Source: Oscillospiraceae bacterium (GTDB lineage Bacteria; Bacillota; Clostridia; Oscillospirales; Oscillospiraceae). From it: a stretch of DNA of 64,000 nt. Of the stretch, positions 56,322-64,000 are shown piece after piece. Each line of letters starts with the position of its first letter. Position 1 is the stretch's first letter. The DNA is taken from NCBI GenBank assembly GCA_902798545.1, contig CADBWQ010000002.1, positions 1 through 64,000 on the forward strand, in the 5' to 3' direction. The translations under genes were made by a program, and so were the position numbers. Below the pieces are notes generated by a model that was not told the origin of the DNA, made no database searches, and was given only the letters and a program-made list of their open reading frames with translations.

Positions 56322-59300
56322 ATGCCAAAGGACAAGAGCATCCACAAGGTTCTGGTGATCGGCTCCGGTCCGATCGTCATCGGCCAGGCGGCGGAGTTCG
56401 ACTACGCCGGGGCCCAGGCCTGCCGCATTCTGCAGCAGGAGGGGATCGAGACCGTCCTCGTCAACTCCAACCCCGCCACCATCATGACGGACAAGAAGCT
56501 CGCGGACGCGATCTATCTAGAGCCCCTGACGCCGGTGACCCTCCGCCGCATCATTGAAAAGGAGCGCCCCGACGGCCTGCTCGCGGGTCTCGGCGGCCAG
56601 ACCGGCCTCACCCTCGCCATGCAGCTCAGCCGCGACGGCACCCTTTCGCGCTACGGCGTGCGCCTGCTCGGCTCCGACATCGAGAGCATCGAGCGCGCCG
56701 AGGACCGCGAGCGCTTCCGCGAGACCCTTGCCGCCATGGGCCAGCCGGTGATCCCCTCCGCCACGGCCACCGATGTCCCGCAGGCGCTCTCCATCGCTGA
56801 CGAAATCGGCTATCCCGTCATCGTCCGCCCGGCCTATACCCTCGGCGGCACCGGCGGCGGCATCGCCGAAACCCCGGAGGCGCTCGCCGCCATCGCCCGC
56901 AACGGGCTGGATCTCTCTCCCATCACCCAGGTCCTGGTGGAGAAGTGCGTCTCCGGCTGGAAGGAGATTGAGTTTGAGACCATGCGCGACGGCGCCGGGA
57001 ATGTCATCGCCGTCTGCTCGATGGAGAACTTCGACCCCGTCGGCATCCACACCGGCGATTCCATCGTCGTGGCGCCGGCACTGACCCTGGCGGATCGGGA
57101 GTACCAGATGCTCCGCAGCGCCGCCCTGGACATCATCACCGCCCTCGGCATCGTGGGCGGCTGCAACTGCCAGTTCGCCCTGAACCCGGACAGCTTCGAG
57201 TACGCGGTTATCGAGGTCAACCCCCGCGTCTCGCGCTCCTCCGCGCTGGCCTCCAAGGCCACGGGCTATCCCATCGCCAAGATCAGCACCCGCCTGGCCC
57301 TTGGCTACACCCTCGATGAGATTCTGAACGACATCACCGGCAAGACCTGCGCCTGCTTTGAGCCCGCCCTGGACTATGTCGTGGTGAAGCTCCCCAAGTG
57401 GCCTTTTGACAAGTTTCCCCACGCCAGCCGCCGCCTGGGCACCCAGATGAAGGCCACCGGCGAAGTGATGGCCATCGCACCGAACTTCGAGATGGCCCTG
57501 ATGAAGGCCGTGCGCGGGGCCGAGATCTCCCTCGACACGCTGAACGCCCCGGCCCCCGACGGGCGCCCCCTGGAGGATCGGCTCCTGGACCAGGATGATC
57601 ACCGCCTCTTCACGGTCTTCGAGGCCCTGAAGGCCGGCATGCCGGCGGAGGAGATCCACCGCATCACGAAGATCGACATGTTCTTCCTGCAGAAGCTCGC
57701 GGCGCTCGCCGCCTTCGAGCTTCGCATCGCGGGGAAACCGCTCCCGTACCGGGACTATGCCTTTGCCAAACGCATGGGCTACCCCGACCGGGCGCTCGAA
57801 AAGCTCTCCGGAAACCCGCTGCCCGGGGAGACGGCCTTCTCCTACAAGATGGTGGACACCTGCGCGGCCGAGTTTGACGCCCGGACGCCCTATTTCTACT
57901 CCACCTGTGACGAGATCTGCGAATCCCGCACCTTCGGCCGCAGCGGGAAGCCCGTCGTCATGGTCCTGGGCTCCGGCCCCATCCGCATCGGCCAGGGGAT
58001 CGAGTTTGACTACAGCTCGGTCCACTGCGTCTGGACCCTGCGGGACATGGGCTATGACGTCGTCATCGTGAACAACAACCCCGAGACCGTCTCCACCGAC
58101 TATGACACCGCCGACCGCCTGTACTTTGAGCCGCTGTACCCGGAGGACGTCTGGAACATCATCCGCGTGGAAAAGCCCATCGGCGTGGTGGTGGCCTTCG
58201 GCGGCCAGACCGCCATCCGGCTCACCGCCTTCCTCGCCGAGCGGGGCGTCCGGATCCTCGGCACCTCCGCCGACAGCATCGACGTCGCCGAGGACCGCGC
58301 CCGCTTCGACGCGCTCCTGGAGCGCTTCGGCATCCGCCGTCCCCGCGGCCGGGGCGTAAACACCCTGCCCGAGGCCCTCGCGGCCGCGGAGAGCCTCGGC
58401 TATCCCGTCCTGCTCCGCCCGAGCTATGTCATCGGCGGCCGCAACATGTGCATCTCCCGCGATCCGGAGACGACCGAAACCTATATGAGGGAGATCCTGG
58501 CCGGCGGAATCGAAAACCCCGTCCTCGTGGACAAGTACATGCCCGGCATCGAGCTCGAGGTCGACGTGATCTCCGACGGGACCGACGTCCTGATCCCTGG
58601 CATCATGGAGCACATCGAGCGGGCCGGCGTCCACAGCGGCGACTCCATCGCCGTCTACCCGCCCTACAACCTCACCGACCGCTTCCTGCACCGCATCTGC
58701 GACGTGTCGGAGAAGCTCACCCTGGCCCTCGGGACCCGGGGCCTCGTGAACATCCAGTACCTGATCTACGAGGACGAGCTCTATGTCATCGAGGTCAACC
58801 CCCGCGCCTCCCGCACCGTGCCCTATATCTCCAAGGTGACCAACGTCCCCATGGTGGATCTCGCCTCGCACATCATGCTCGGGGAGAAGCTCCGCGACCT
58901 CGGCTACGGCACCGGCCTGTGGCGCACGCCGCCCTACTATGCGGTCAAGGTCCCCGTCTTCTCCTTTGAGAAGCTCTCCGACGCAAACTCCATCCTCGGG
59001 CCCGAGATGAAGTCCACCGGTGAGGTGCTCGGCCTCGGCCGGAGCCTTGCCGAGGCCATGTTCAAGGGCCTCACGGCCGCGGGCTTCCGGATCCCCGAGA
59101 CCGGCAGCGGCGTCCTGCTCAGCGTCGAGACCGCCGACTATCCGGAGATTCTGAGCCTGGCCCGGCGCTTTCACGCCCTCGGCCTGCGCCTCTACGGCAC
59201 CGCCGGCACCGCCGCCGCCATCGCTGCGGCGGGGCTCCCCGTGACGGAGTTTTTGCCGGAGAAACTGATGCGGACGGATGCCGCAGATTTGGAGCGGGAG

Positions 59301-60380
59301 ACCGGCCTCCACCTGATCGTCTATACCGGCGCTGTGAAGGACGGCACCATGGGCGACTACATCGCCCTGCACCGCCGCGCCATGCAGCTCGGGATTCCCT
59401 GTCTCACCTCGCTGGACACGGCCAACGCCCTCGCCGACAGCATCGCCGGGCGCTACAGCCAGCTGAACACCGAGCTCGTGGACCTCAACCGCATGCGCCG
59501 CTGGCGCCGGACCATCTCCTTTACGAAGATGCAGGACTGCGGCAACGACTATATCTTCATCGAAAACTTCGACGGGTCCATCTCCTGTCCCGAGTCCCTC
59601 TGCGTCTCCCTCTGCCAGCCGCACTACGGCATCGGCGCCGACGGCATCGTCCTCATGGAGCACTCCTCCGTGGCGGATGTCCGGATGCGGAGCTTCAACC
59701 GCGACGGCAGCGAGGGAAAGATGGCCGGCAACAACCTTCGCTGCGTGGGGAAGTACCTCTACGACCGGGGCTATCTCCGCACGGAGAACATCTCCGTCGA
59801 GACCGCCGGCGGAATCCGCCGCCTGAAGCTCCGCTGCCGTGACGGCCTGGTCAGCTCCGTCACCGTCGACATGGGCCTGGCCGGGCTGGACGCCGCCTCG
59901 GTCCCGGTCCTCCTCGATCCCGATCCTGCGTGCCCCGACGCCGCCCGCGCCTCCTTCGTCCGGGACCGCCCCGTGCACATCGCGGGCCGCGACTGGCGCG
60001 TCACCTGCCTCTCGGTGGGAAACCCCCACTGCGTTGTCTTCTCCGACGCGGTCGACACCCTGGACCTCGAGACGATCGGCCCGCGCTTTGAGTTCGATCC
60101 CATGTTCCCGGAGCGCGTGAACGCCGAGTTTGTCCGGGTCGTGAGCCGCACCGCCCTGCGCATGCGGGTCTGGGAGCGCGGCAGCGGCGAGACCCTCGCC
60201 TGCGGCACCGGCGCCTGCGCCGCGGTGGTCGCGGCGGTCGAGAACGGCTTCTGCGACCGGGGGACCGATGTCCGGGTCACCCTCCCCGGCGGTGACCTCA
60301 CCGTCTGCTATGACGGGGACGGCCGCGTCCTCCTGACGGGCGGGGCGACGGTGGTCTTCACCGGCAGCTTCGAGTACTGA
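56322..60380 (+). CDS. carB: Carbamoyl-phosphate synthase large subunit fused to diaminopimelate epimerase
   Basis: A 1352-aa fusion. Residues 1-1063 are a complete CarB, making carbamoyl phosphate from ammonia, bicarbonate and 2 ATP. It holds two ATP-grasp halves starting KVLVIGSGPIVIGQAAEFDY and VVMVLGSGPIRIGQGIEFDY, and a C-terminal MGS-like regulatory domain (GVLLSVETADYPEILSLARR). From residue 1064 (TISFTKMQDCGNDYIFIENF) to the end is a whole DapF-type domain (289 aa), the enzyme that turns LL- into meso-diaminopimelate. Family motifs include GADGIVLM and LACGTGACAAVV (second catalytic Cys). The first catalytic Cys motif, normally CGN, is AGN in DGSEGKMAGNNLRCVGKY. The short linker RMRRWRR joins the parts without a stop. 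The ATG has ggaggag upstream inside carA. Confidence 0.9.
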   Translation: MPKDKSIHKVLVIGSGPIVIGQAAEFDYAGAQACRILQQEGIETVLVNSNPATIMTDKKLADAIYLEPLTPVTLRRIIEKERPDGLLAGLGGQTGLTLAMQLSRDGTLSRYGVRLLGSDIESIERAEDRERFRETLAAMGQPVIPSATATDVPQALSIADEIGYPVIVRPAYTLGGTGGGIAETPEALAAIARNGLDLSPITQVLVEKCVSGWKEIEFETMRDGAGNVIAVCSMENFDPVGIHTGDSIVVAPALTLADREYQMLRSAALDIITALGIVGGCNCQFALNPDSFEYAVIEVNPRVSRSSALASKATGYPIAKISTRLALGYTLDEILNDITGKTCACFEPALDYVVVKLPKWPFDKFPHASRRLGTQMKATGEVMAIAPNFEMALMKAVRGAEISLDTLNAPAPDGRPLEDRLLDQDDHRLFTVFEALKAGMPAEEIHRITKIDMFFLQKLAALAAFELRIAGKPLPYRDYAFAKRMGYPDRALEKLSGNPLPGETAFSYKMVDTCAAEFDARTPYFYSTCDEICESRTFGRSGKPVVMVLGSGPIRIGQGIEFDYSSVHCVWTLRDMGYDVVIVNNNPETVSTDYDTADRLYFEPLYPEDVWNIIRVEKPIGVVVAFGGQTAIRLTAFLAERGVRILGTSADSIDVAEDRARFDALLERFGIRRPRGRGVNTLPEALAAAESLGYPVLLRPSYVIGGRNMCISRDPETTETYMREILAGGIENPVLVDKYMPGIELEVDVISDGTDVLIPGIMEHIERAGVHSGDSIAVYPPYNLTDRFLHRICDVSEKLTLALGTRGLVNIQYLIYEDELYVIEVNPRASRTVPYISKVTNVPMVDLASHIMLGEKLRDLGYGTGLWRTPPYYAVKVPVFSFEKLSDANSILGPEMKSTGEVLGLGRSLAEAMFKGLTAAGFRIPETGSGVLLSVETADYPEILSLARRFHALGLRLYGTAGTAAAIAAAGLPVTEFLPEKLMRTDAADLERETGLHLIVYTGAVKDGTMGDYIALHRRAMQLGIPCLTSLDTANALADSIAGRYSQLNTELVDLNRMRRWRRTISFTKMQDCGNDYIFIENFDGSISCPESLCVSLCQPHYGIGADGIVLMEHSSVADVRMRSFNRDGSEGKMAGNNLRCVGKYLYDRGYLRTENISVETAGGIRRLKLRCRDGLVSSVTVDMGLAGLDAASVPVLLDPDPACPDAARASFVRDRPVHIAGRDWRVTCLSVGNPHCVVFSDAVDTLDLETIGPRFEFDPMFPERVNAEFVRVVSRTALRMRVWERGSGETLACGTGACAAVVAAVENGFCDRGTDVRVTLPGGDLTVCYDGDGRVLLTGGATVVFTGSFEY

Positions 60381-60394
60381 TCCGGAAAACGCCG

Positions 60395-60430
60395 GATCCG
60401 GGGATTGATTCGAGGATGGATCCGAGGATT
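60395..60430. repeat. Three tandem 12-bp repeats upstream of a promoter
   Basis: GATCCGGGGATT, GATTCGAGGATG and GATCCGAGGATT (consensus GATYCGRGGATK) stand head to tail 15 bp after the carB-dapF stop and end 5 bp before the -35 at 60436. The placement suggests a binding site array, but slippage alone could make it. Confidence 0.7.
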
Positions 60431-60435
60431 GATTG

Positions 60436-60464
60436 TTGCATTTTGCCCGATCCTGGCGTATAAT
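60436..60464 (+). promoter_or_regulatory. Promoter of the AlgI-like gene
   Basis: TTGCAT (60436-60441), 17 bp, TATAAT (60459-60464). Transcription would start near 60471, directly before the hairpin at 60474. Confidence 0.7.
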
Positions 60465-60473
60465 CCATAAGAC

Positions 60474-60506
60474 AGCGCTCCGCTCCTGACGGGCGGGGCG
60501 CTTTTC
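60474..60506 (+). terminator. Leader hairpin/attenuator before the AlgI-like gene
   Basis: AGCGCTCCGC (60474-60483) pairs with GCGGGGCGCT (60493-60502, one T-G pair), with TTTT after it. It is a terminator-like stem inside the leader of the next gene, and could also end the carB transcript. Confidence 0.6.
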
Positions 60507-60539
60507 AGTCTGAGAGTTTTGAGAGGCTTTTAGGAAAGC

Positions 60540-61976
60540 ATGGTATTTTCCAGTCTGATATTCGTATATGCCTTTCTGCCGCTGTCGCTGATCGCGTACG
60601 CGCTCTGCCGCAGTCTGCGGGCAAAGAACATCTCGCTGCTGGTCTTCTCCCTGATCTTCTATGCCTGGGGGGAGCCGAAGTATGTTCTGCTCCTGATGCT
60701 GATGGCCGCGACGGACTGGTTCTGCGCGCTGCAGATCGACTTTTCGGAGCAGCCCGGCGTCCGGAAGGCCTGGCTGATCCTCGCCGTTTTCATCGATCTG
60801 ATGCTGATCGGCGTGTTCAAGTACGCGGGCCTGGTGTGCTCCCTCTTCGGTGAGATCCCGGACCTGGTCCGGCGGATCACCCTCCCGATCGGCATCTCGT
60901 TCTACACCTTCCAGCTTCTGACCTATGTGGTGGATGTCTACCGGGGCGATGCCGAATCTGAGCGGGAGTACTGGCACGTGCTGCTCTACGCAGCCCTCTT
61001 CCACCAGTGTGTCGCGGGGCCGATCGTCCGGTATAACAGCATCGCCGAGGAGCTCTTCATTGACCGCTCCGGCGCGGACGAGCTGACGGACGGCATCCGC
61101 CGCTTCACCTGCGGCCTGGCCAAGAAGGCGCTCCTGGCAAACCCCTGCGGGGCGCTGGTGGACGCCGTGCTCCTGACCGACGCCACGGCCTCGGACCCGT
61201 CGCTCTTCCTTGAGAATCTCGGCCGCCTGCAGGGCGTCACGGTCCTTGGCGCCTGGATGGGGATGGCCGCCTTCATGCTCCAGATCTATCTGGATTTCAG
61301 CGCCTATTCCGACATGGCCATCGGCATGGGAAAGGTGCTTGGCCTGCACTATCCGGAGAACTTCAACTATCCCTACGCGGCGGCGTCCGTGACGGAGTTC
61401 TGGCGCCGCTGGCACATCTCCCTCAGCAGCTTCTTCCGGGACTATGTGTATATCCCGCTGGGCGGAAACCGCTGCTCCCTGCCGCGGAACATTCTGAACA
61501 CCTTTGTCGTCTGGGCCCTGACCGGGCTCTGGCACGGCGCTAGCTGGAACTTCGTCCTCTGGGGCCTGTACTGGTTCGTGTTCCTGATGATCGAGCGCTT
61601 CTTCCTGAAGCCGCTGCTCGGCCGCCTGCGCGTCCTGCCGCATCTCTACCTGATTCTGGTGGTCTTCGTCGGCTGGATTCTCTTCCGCTTCACCGATGTC
61701 CGGCTCGGCTGGACGGTGCTGCGCGGCCTCTTCGGCCTGAACGGGAACGCCGCGGCGGACTTCGTCTCGACGACGATGCTGGAAAACAACATGTTCCTGC
61801 TGATCGTCTCCGCCGTCGCCTGCACGCCGCTGCCGAAGCTCCTGTCGGAGCGGCTTGCCGTGAGCGGCATCTGGGACGGCTGCCGCAGGAGCCTCGTGCC
61901 CATCCTGCTTCTGCTGCTGTCCACCTGCGCCCTGGTCGGGGAGAGCTACAACCCCTTCCTGTATTTCCAGTTCTGA
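60540..61976 (+). CDS. MBOAT-family O-acyltransferase (AlgI-like)
   Basis: A 478-aa multi-pass membrane acyltransferase that moves acetyl (or other acyl) groups across the membrane to a surface polymer. It has ~10-12 hydrophobic segments. The MBOAT/AlgI motifs are TEFWRRWHISLSSFFRDYVY (catalytic His region), LGGNRCSLPRN and LTGLWHGASWNFVLWG. It pairs with the DHHW protein after 12 bp. The polymer acylated is not shown by the sequence. Confidence 0.92.
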   Translation: MVFSSLIFVYAFLPLSLIAYALCRSLRAKNISLLVFSLIFYAWGEPKYVLLLMLMAATDWFCALQIDFSEQPGVRKAWLILAVFIDLMLIGVFKYAGLVCSLFGEIPDLVRRITLPIGISFYTFQLLTYVVDVYRGDAESEREYWHVLLYAALFHQCVAGPIVRYNSIAEELFIDRSGADELTDGIRRFTCGLAKKALLANPCGALVDAVLLTDATASDPSLFLENLGRLQGVTVLGAWMGMAAFMLQIYLDFSAYSDMAIGMGKVLGLHYPENFNYPYAAASVTEFWRRWHISLSSFFRDYVYIPLGGNRCSLPRNILNTFVVWALTGLWHGASWNFVLWGLYWFVFLMIERFFLKPLLGRLRVLPHLYLILVVFVGWILFRFTDVRLGWTVLRGLFGLNGNAAADFVSTTMLENNMFLLIVSAVACTPLPKLLSERLAVSGIWDGCRRSLVPILLLLLSTCALVGESYNPFLYFQF

Positions 61977-61988
61977 GGAGGGCCCGAC

Positions 61989-63401
61989 ATGCATCAGACA
62001 GAACAGAACATCCGGCGGCGGCATGAGCTGGAGCTGGCAGGCCCCTTTGTGGTCGTGCTGGCCGTCCTCACGCTGATCGCCTTCATCATTCCCCTCCGGC
62101 CGGAGACCTCCATGCGCGAAAAGCGCCGCCTGCACGAATTTCCCGCCTTTTCCGCTGACGCCCTTCTGAGCGGGGAATACTTCGACGGCATCTCCCTCTG
62201 GTTCTCCGACACCTTCCCCGGGCGCGAGACCCTGCTTGAGGTCTCGGACCGCATCGACGCCCTGCACGGCCTGAACCGGAACGAGGTTGTCCTCACCCAG
62301 ACCGCGCAGAACGACAACGCCGACCTCGACGCCCTCCTGGCCGAGGCCGAGGCCGCCGCTGCCGCCCGCGAGGCCGAGGCGCCCGCACAGCCCGCCGTGA
62401 CCCAGGCGCAGACCCCGGCCCCGGCCGCAGCCCCGACGCCTGAACCGACGCCCGAACCCGTCGCCGACCAGAACGAGGTCATCGAGCAGTGGGCCGGCCT
62501 CAACGGCGAGGACGAGGCCAGCATCTACGGCGATCTCGTGGTCATCGACGGCACCATCATGTCCCGCCTTGGCTTTGACCAGACCGCCTCCGACCACCAC
62601 GCCGCCCTGATGAACCAGGCCGGCAACGCCCTCGCCGCGAAGGGGATCCGCTTCTTCAACCTCCCCGCGCCGACCAGCGTCGGCGTCATGATGTCCTCCG
62701 AACTCATGGCCGAGATGGGCAGCGCCGACCAGGGCAAGACCCTGCGCTACATGTTCGCCCAGGAGAACGACAACGTCGGCAAGGTCAACGCCTTCAACAA
62801 CCTCCTTGCCCACAATTCGGAGTATATCTATTTCAATACCGACCACCACTGGACGGCGCTGGGCGCCTACTACGCCTACCAGGCCTTCTGCGAGACGGCC
62901 GGCTTCGAGCCCGTCCCCCTGAGCGAGTTTACCGAATGGAACATGGGCGAATTCGTCGGCACCTACACCTACTCCGTGAGCTCCCGGAACCTCAAAAAGG
63001 ACGAGGTGATCGCCCTCGTCCCGCCCGACAACGAGGACATCCATATGGAGGTCATCGGCTACCCGGCCTATACCAGCGTCATCGTCGACGAGACCGAGGC
63101 GCAGCCAAACATGAAGTACAACTGCTTCATCGCCGGCGACAACCAGCTCACCACCATCACCAACGACCGCCTGCCCGACGCGCCGGACTGCCTCGTGATC
63201 AAGGACTCCTTCGGCAATCCCTTTGTGGTCTACCTTGCCGAGCACTACCATCACGTCTATGTGCTGGATTACCGCAAGAACTTCACCGCCGTCAGCACCG
63301 TGGCCGAGCAGTACGGAGTTCAGGATGTCATCCTGGTCCAGAGCGTCGGCGTCAGCCAGACGCGCCAGGCCCTGCCCCTGCTGGATAACCTCATGAAGTA
63401 A
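61989..63401 (+). CDS. DHHW family surface-polymer acyltransfer protein (AlgX/DltD-like)
   Basis: A 470-aa protein with one N-terminal membrane helix (about 18-36), an Ala/Pro/Glu-rich linker (residues ~112-165, AAAAAREAEAPAQPA and TPEPTPEP), and an SGNH/AlgX-like C-terminal domain. DHHW occurs at 285-288 (YFNTDHHWTALGAYYAYQAF) and PDCLVIKDSFGNPFVVYLAE is the Ser-containing motif. Together with the MBOAT gene it forms the usual acylation pair. The Ala/Pro linker is a flexible spacer through the wall. Confidence 0.9.
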   Translation: MHQTEQNIRRRHELELAGPFVVVLAVLTLIAFIIPLRPETSMREKRRLHEFPAFSADALLSGEYFDGISLWFSDTFPGRETLLEVSDRIDALHGLNRNEVVLTQTAQNDNADLDALLAEAEAAAAAREAEAPAQPAVTQAQTPAPAAAPTPEPTPEPVADQNEVIEQWAGLNGEDEASIYGDLVVIDGTIMSRLGFDQTASDHHAALMNQAGNALAAKGIRFFNLPAPTSVGVMMSSELMAEMGSADQGKTLRYMFAQENDNVGKVNAFNNLLAHNSEYIYFNTDHHWTALGAYYAYQAFCETAGFEPVPLSEFTEWNMGEFVGTYTYSVSSRNLKKDEVIALVPPDNEDIHMEVIGYPAYTSVIVDETEAQPNMKYNCFIAGDNQLTTITNDRLPDAPDCLVIKDSFGNPFVVYLAEHYHHVYVLDYRKNFTAVSTVAEQYGVQDVILVQSVGVSQTRQALPLLDNLMK

Positions 63402-63430
63402 AACCGCATAAAGGACATATAGGAATAAAA

Positions 63431-63458
63431 AGATCCCCCGCTTCTCAGCGGGGGATCT
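63431..63458. terminator. Bidirectional terminator between DHHW gene and sensor kinase
   Basis: A 12-bp perfect stem AGATCCCCCGCT/AGCGGGGGATCT with loop TCTC. Toward the minus strand it is followed by TTTTATTCC, so it is stronger for the kinase transcript. Confidence 0.85.
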
Positions 63459-63527
63459 CTGTATCTTCGGCTTCCTTTTTCCCGGGGCCTTTTCGTCTCC
63501 GGGCTTCCCGGTCCCGGTTTTCCGGGT

Positions 63528-64000
63528 TCAGTCGCCTTCCACCATGCGGTAGCCGACGCCGACCTCCGTGAAGATGTATTTGGGCTCGGCCGGGTTTTCC
63601 ACCATCCTGCAGAGCCAGTCCGCGTCGTCCCTCGCGCCCTCCAGAAGCTCGCGCTGCTGCTCCGGCGCCAGGTACTCCCCGTTGTCCAGCACCGCCGAGA
63701 TCGACCCGCTGATCCCCGTCAGCGGCGTGCGCAGGTCGTGGGACATGCCGCGCAGCAGGTTTGCCCGCAGCTTCTCGCGCTCGCTCTCCAGGCGCAGCTT
63801 CTCCTGCTGCTGCACGCGGGTCGTCAGGGTGGACGCCGCGACCCCGACCGCCAGCATGGTCATGAACGTCAGGGGATAGCCGTAGGGCGTGAAGTCGATC
63901 TGCATATAGGGCGCCGTGAAGGCATAGTTCACCGCGATGACACTGGTCAGCGCCGCAAGAATGCCGTAGAAGTACCCCTCCGTCAGGAGCGAGACGATCA
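63528..64000 (-). CDS. KdpD-type sensor kinase fragment ending in a response-regulator tail, 5' end outside window
   Basis: The frame enters from the right edge. It shows part of a DUF4118 membrane domain (VSLLTEGYFYGILAALTSVI; YAFTAPYMQIDFTPYG), a coiled linker (RVQQQEKLRLESEREKLRAN) and the HisKA box with the phospho-His in GMSHDLRTPLTGISGSISAV. After DDADWLCRMVEN the HATPase domain is absent. The last ~20 residues, PAEPKYIFTEVGVGYRMVEG, match the end of OmpR-type wHTH regulators (KdpE). So a kinase N-terminus and a regulator C-terminus have been joined, most simply by deletion of the DNA between them. As written it cannot autophosphorylate. Confidence 0.8.
   Translation of the reverse strand, partial: IVSLLTEGYFYGILAALTSVIAVNYAFTAPYMQIDFTPYGYPLTFMTMLAVGVAASTLTTRVQQQEKLRLESEREKLRANLLRGMSHDLRTPLTGISGSISAVLDNGEYLAPEQQRELLEGARDDADWLCRMVENPAEPKYIFTEVGVGYRMVEGD

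Noticed and set aside
56517..63254. A very long open frame (over 2,200 codons) on the minus strand across carB-dapF and the acylation genes
   Set aside because: It lies opposite well-matched plus-strand genes in GC-rich codon-biased DNA, where antisense frames stay open by chance. It has no recognisable domain and low-complexity Gly/Ala/Asp/Val content.

Overview
The window reads as a chromosome segment from a GC-rich Gram-positive anaerobe of the Clostridia, probably an Oscillospirales/Ruminococcaceae-type gut bacterium. The evidence is the gene order of the S10-spc-alpha ribosomal operon, the style of the S4 and S14 proteins, a lysine (L-box) riboswitch, an RNase M5-like protein, ARG-box-type operators, and many genes starting with GTG or TTG. 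No prophage, insertion sequence, CRISPR array or rRNA operon was seen. This is core chromosome with a few unusual genes.

Layout. (1) 1-12,070: end of the S10 operon, then spc and alpha operons (rplV to rplQ) with secY, adk, map, infA and rpoA. Four genes here carry lesions: in-frame losses in rplE (L5), rpsN (S14) and rpsM (S13), and a 5' frameshift in rpsD (S4). (2) 12,090-17,330: a HAD phosphatase, a convergent CyuA-type cysteine desulfidase, and an ABC amino-acid importer preceded by a strong promoter, a lysine riboswitch and a terminator, so probably a lysine importer. (3) 17,430-19,300: a membrane protein with two TrkA/RCK-like Rossmann domains and a RyR-like C-terminus. (4) 19,450-36,730: a long co-directional run for DNA repair and uptake, cell wall and isoprenoids (uvrA, recD2, comFC, mreB, ispD, ispF, sirtuin, mltG, alaS, HIT, comEC, holA, rnmV), ending in tRNA-Arg(CCU). 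(5) 36,960-47,320: surface and accessory genes, including a secreted beta-repeat protein fused to a deaminase domain with an altered catalytic motif, a divergent NAD ligase overlapping a membrane-anchored Mrr-type nuclease, a NAGPA-like protein, a MacB/FtsX-like ABC protein and a lipoprotein. (6) 47,380-60,380: a complete arginine-carbamoyl phosphate operon (argG-H-C-J-B-D-F-carA-carB) behind a promoter with two ARG-box-like sites. Its last gene is a CarB-DapF fusion. (7) 60,395-63,458: an AlgI/DHHW pair for surface-polymer O-acylation, behind a triple 12-bp repeat, a promoter and a leader hairpin. (8) 63,528-64,000: a KdpD-type sensor kinase whose HisKA domain runs straight into what looks like the last residues of a response regulator.

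How the parts work together. Region 6 makes ornithine, citrulline and arginine plus carbamoyl phosphate, and its fused DapF ties the operon to meso-diaminopimelate and lysine. Lysine import in region 2 is controlled by lysine itself. ComFC and ComEC suggest DNA-uptake capacity next to RecD2 and UvrA. Two classes of signal deserve attention. One is unusual gene fusions (CarB-DapF, beta-repeat-deaminase, RCK-RyR). The other is a cluster of gene-internal deletions (L5, S14, S13, S4, KdpD/KdpE) that may be real lesions or assembly errors and must be told apart from biology with raw reads.
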